Notes under the pieces: generated by a model
Database searches by the model: none
The model's input: only the letters and a program-made list of their open reading frames with translations
Told to the model about the DNA's origin: nothing
Shown: positions 16,322 through 16,762 of the stretch, one piece after another
Layout of the letters: each line of letters starts with the position of its first letter
Numbering within the stretch: position 1 is the first letter of the stretch
Translations under genes and position numbers: made by a program
NCBI GenBank assembly: GCA_028565635.1
Contig: JAOXYB010089051.1
Location: forward strand, 1 to 16,762
DNA length: 16,762 nt
DNA from: Phoronis ovalis
Taxonomy: Eukaryota; Phoronida; Phoronidae
Direction: 5' to 3'

Positions 16322-16762
16322 CTGAAAAGAAAACGAAATGAAGCTAAGCATTATCGATATATGATGTTTGTACCAGGATACCGGACCAGGATTTAAAATA
16401 TATACAGATCGAAAGGAAATATCTTTCCAAGTAGTAATTTTCTAAGACATCCTAAAACATTGTTGATTTGAGGCTTTAAGAAATGTCGGAGTCGGTGGAT
16501 GTTAGGCCGAGAACTCATCGAGTGTCGGAGTCGGTGGATGTTAGGCAGTCCCGAGAACTCATCGAGTGTCGGAGTCGGTGGATGTTAGGCAGTCCCGAGA
16601 ACTCATCGAGTGTATTTTATGAAACATAAACTTTTAAACAAAACTTTTTATACAATTTTGGCTATTATGAAGTCGTTCGCGCAAGGGTAATTGGTTGGCA
16701 CGATTGCATATCATATGATCTTTTTTCTAGTTCTAATTAAGTAATGGAATTCCGTAAGTACA
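16322..16762 (-). other. Region upstream of the first visible EF-hand exon
   Basis: Intron end (polypyrimidine tract and CAG next to 16321), then the 44-bp minisatellite and AT-rich sequence. No N-terminal EF-hand exon is identifiable on the minus strand, so it lies beyond the window or is too short to see. Confidence 0.6.
16484..16610 (+). repeat. Minisatellite, 44-bp unit, three copies
   Basis: Units 16484-16522 (39 bp, lacking five bases), 16523-16566 and 16567-16610 (44 bp each). Each begins TGTCGGAGTCGGTGGATGTT and ends GAGAACTCATCGAG. The two full units are identical, so the expansion is recent. It lies about 160 bp upstream of the first visible EF-hand exon. Confidence 0.95.

Noticed and set aside
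16061-16396. Plus-strand frame of 111 codons
   Set aside because: It is antisense to the first visible EF-hand exon, whose splice sites and motifs are clear; the frame is a shadow.
16721-16756. Possible small plus-strand exon between TTTTTTCTAG and GTAAGT at the window's end
   Set aside because: Only about 24 bases, includes a stop in one frame, and has no partner exons.

Overview
The window is AT-rich, intron-dense animal nuclear DNA. It holds parts of two protein-coding genes in tail-to-tail orientation, separated by several kilobases of repeats. Short exons, introns of 0.2-1.2 kb with GT/AG borders, a MITE-like hairpin, minisatellites and a family of short repeats fit an invertebrate, possibly a mollusc. 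The organism is an inference: no rRNA, tRNA or mitochondrial marker is present to fix it.

Gene 1 (+ strand, 387-7655) is the 3' part of a PDIA5-like protein disulfide isomerase of the endoplasmic reticulum. Thirteen exons join in frame into 514 residues carrying four thioredoxin-type domains. Each domain has a CGHC redox site and a later cis-proline motif, and the protein ends in KDEL. The 5' exons (signal peptide, and an N-terminal domain or domains) lie before the window. An intron cuts the Trp codon immediately before CGHC in all four domains. Domains 1 and 3 resemble each other, as do 2 and 4, which suggests duplication of a two-domain unit. Intron 7 carries a hairpin element of about 314 bp. 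The 3' UTR probably runs to about 8950.

Between the genes (about 8960-14520) I see no convincing gene. The region holds a diverged ACCCTGTGG tandem array, a cluster of CAATGCTCGC repeats, at least six same-orientation pieces of a roughly 350-bp repeat that opens with two small hairpins, a compound AC/AG microsatellite, a diverged 90-bp direct repeat, and two short coding-like fragments that may be relics.

Gene 2 (- strand, 16321-14760) is the 3' part of a calmodulin/troponin C-like EF-hand protein. Four exons encode 182 residues with four EF-hands (the third lacks the position-12 Glu) and an unusual 45-residue Glu-rich then Lys-rich tail. Its N-terminal exon was not found. A 44-bp minisatellite lies just upstream of the first visible exon. 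The two genes have no evident functional link beyond adjacency: one acts in oxidative protein folding in the ER, the other is a probable calcium sensor.
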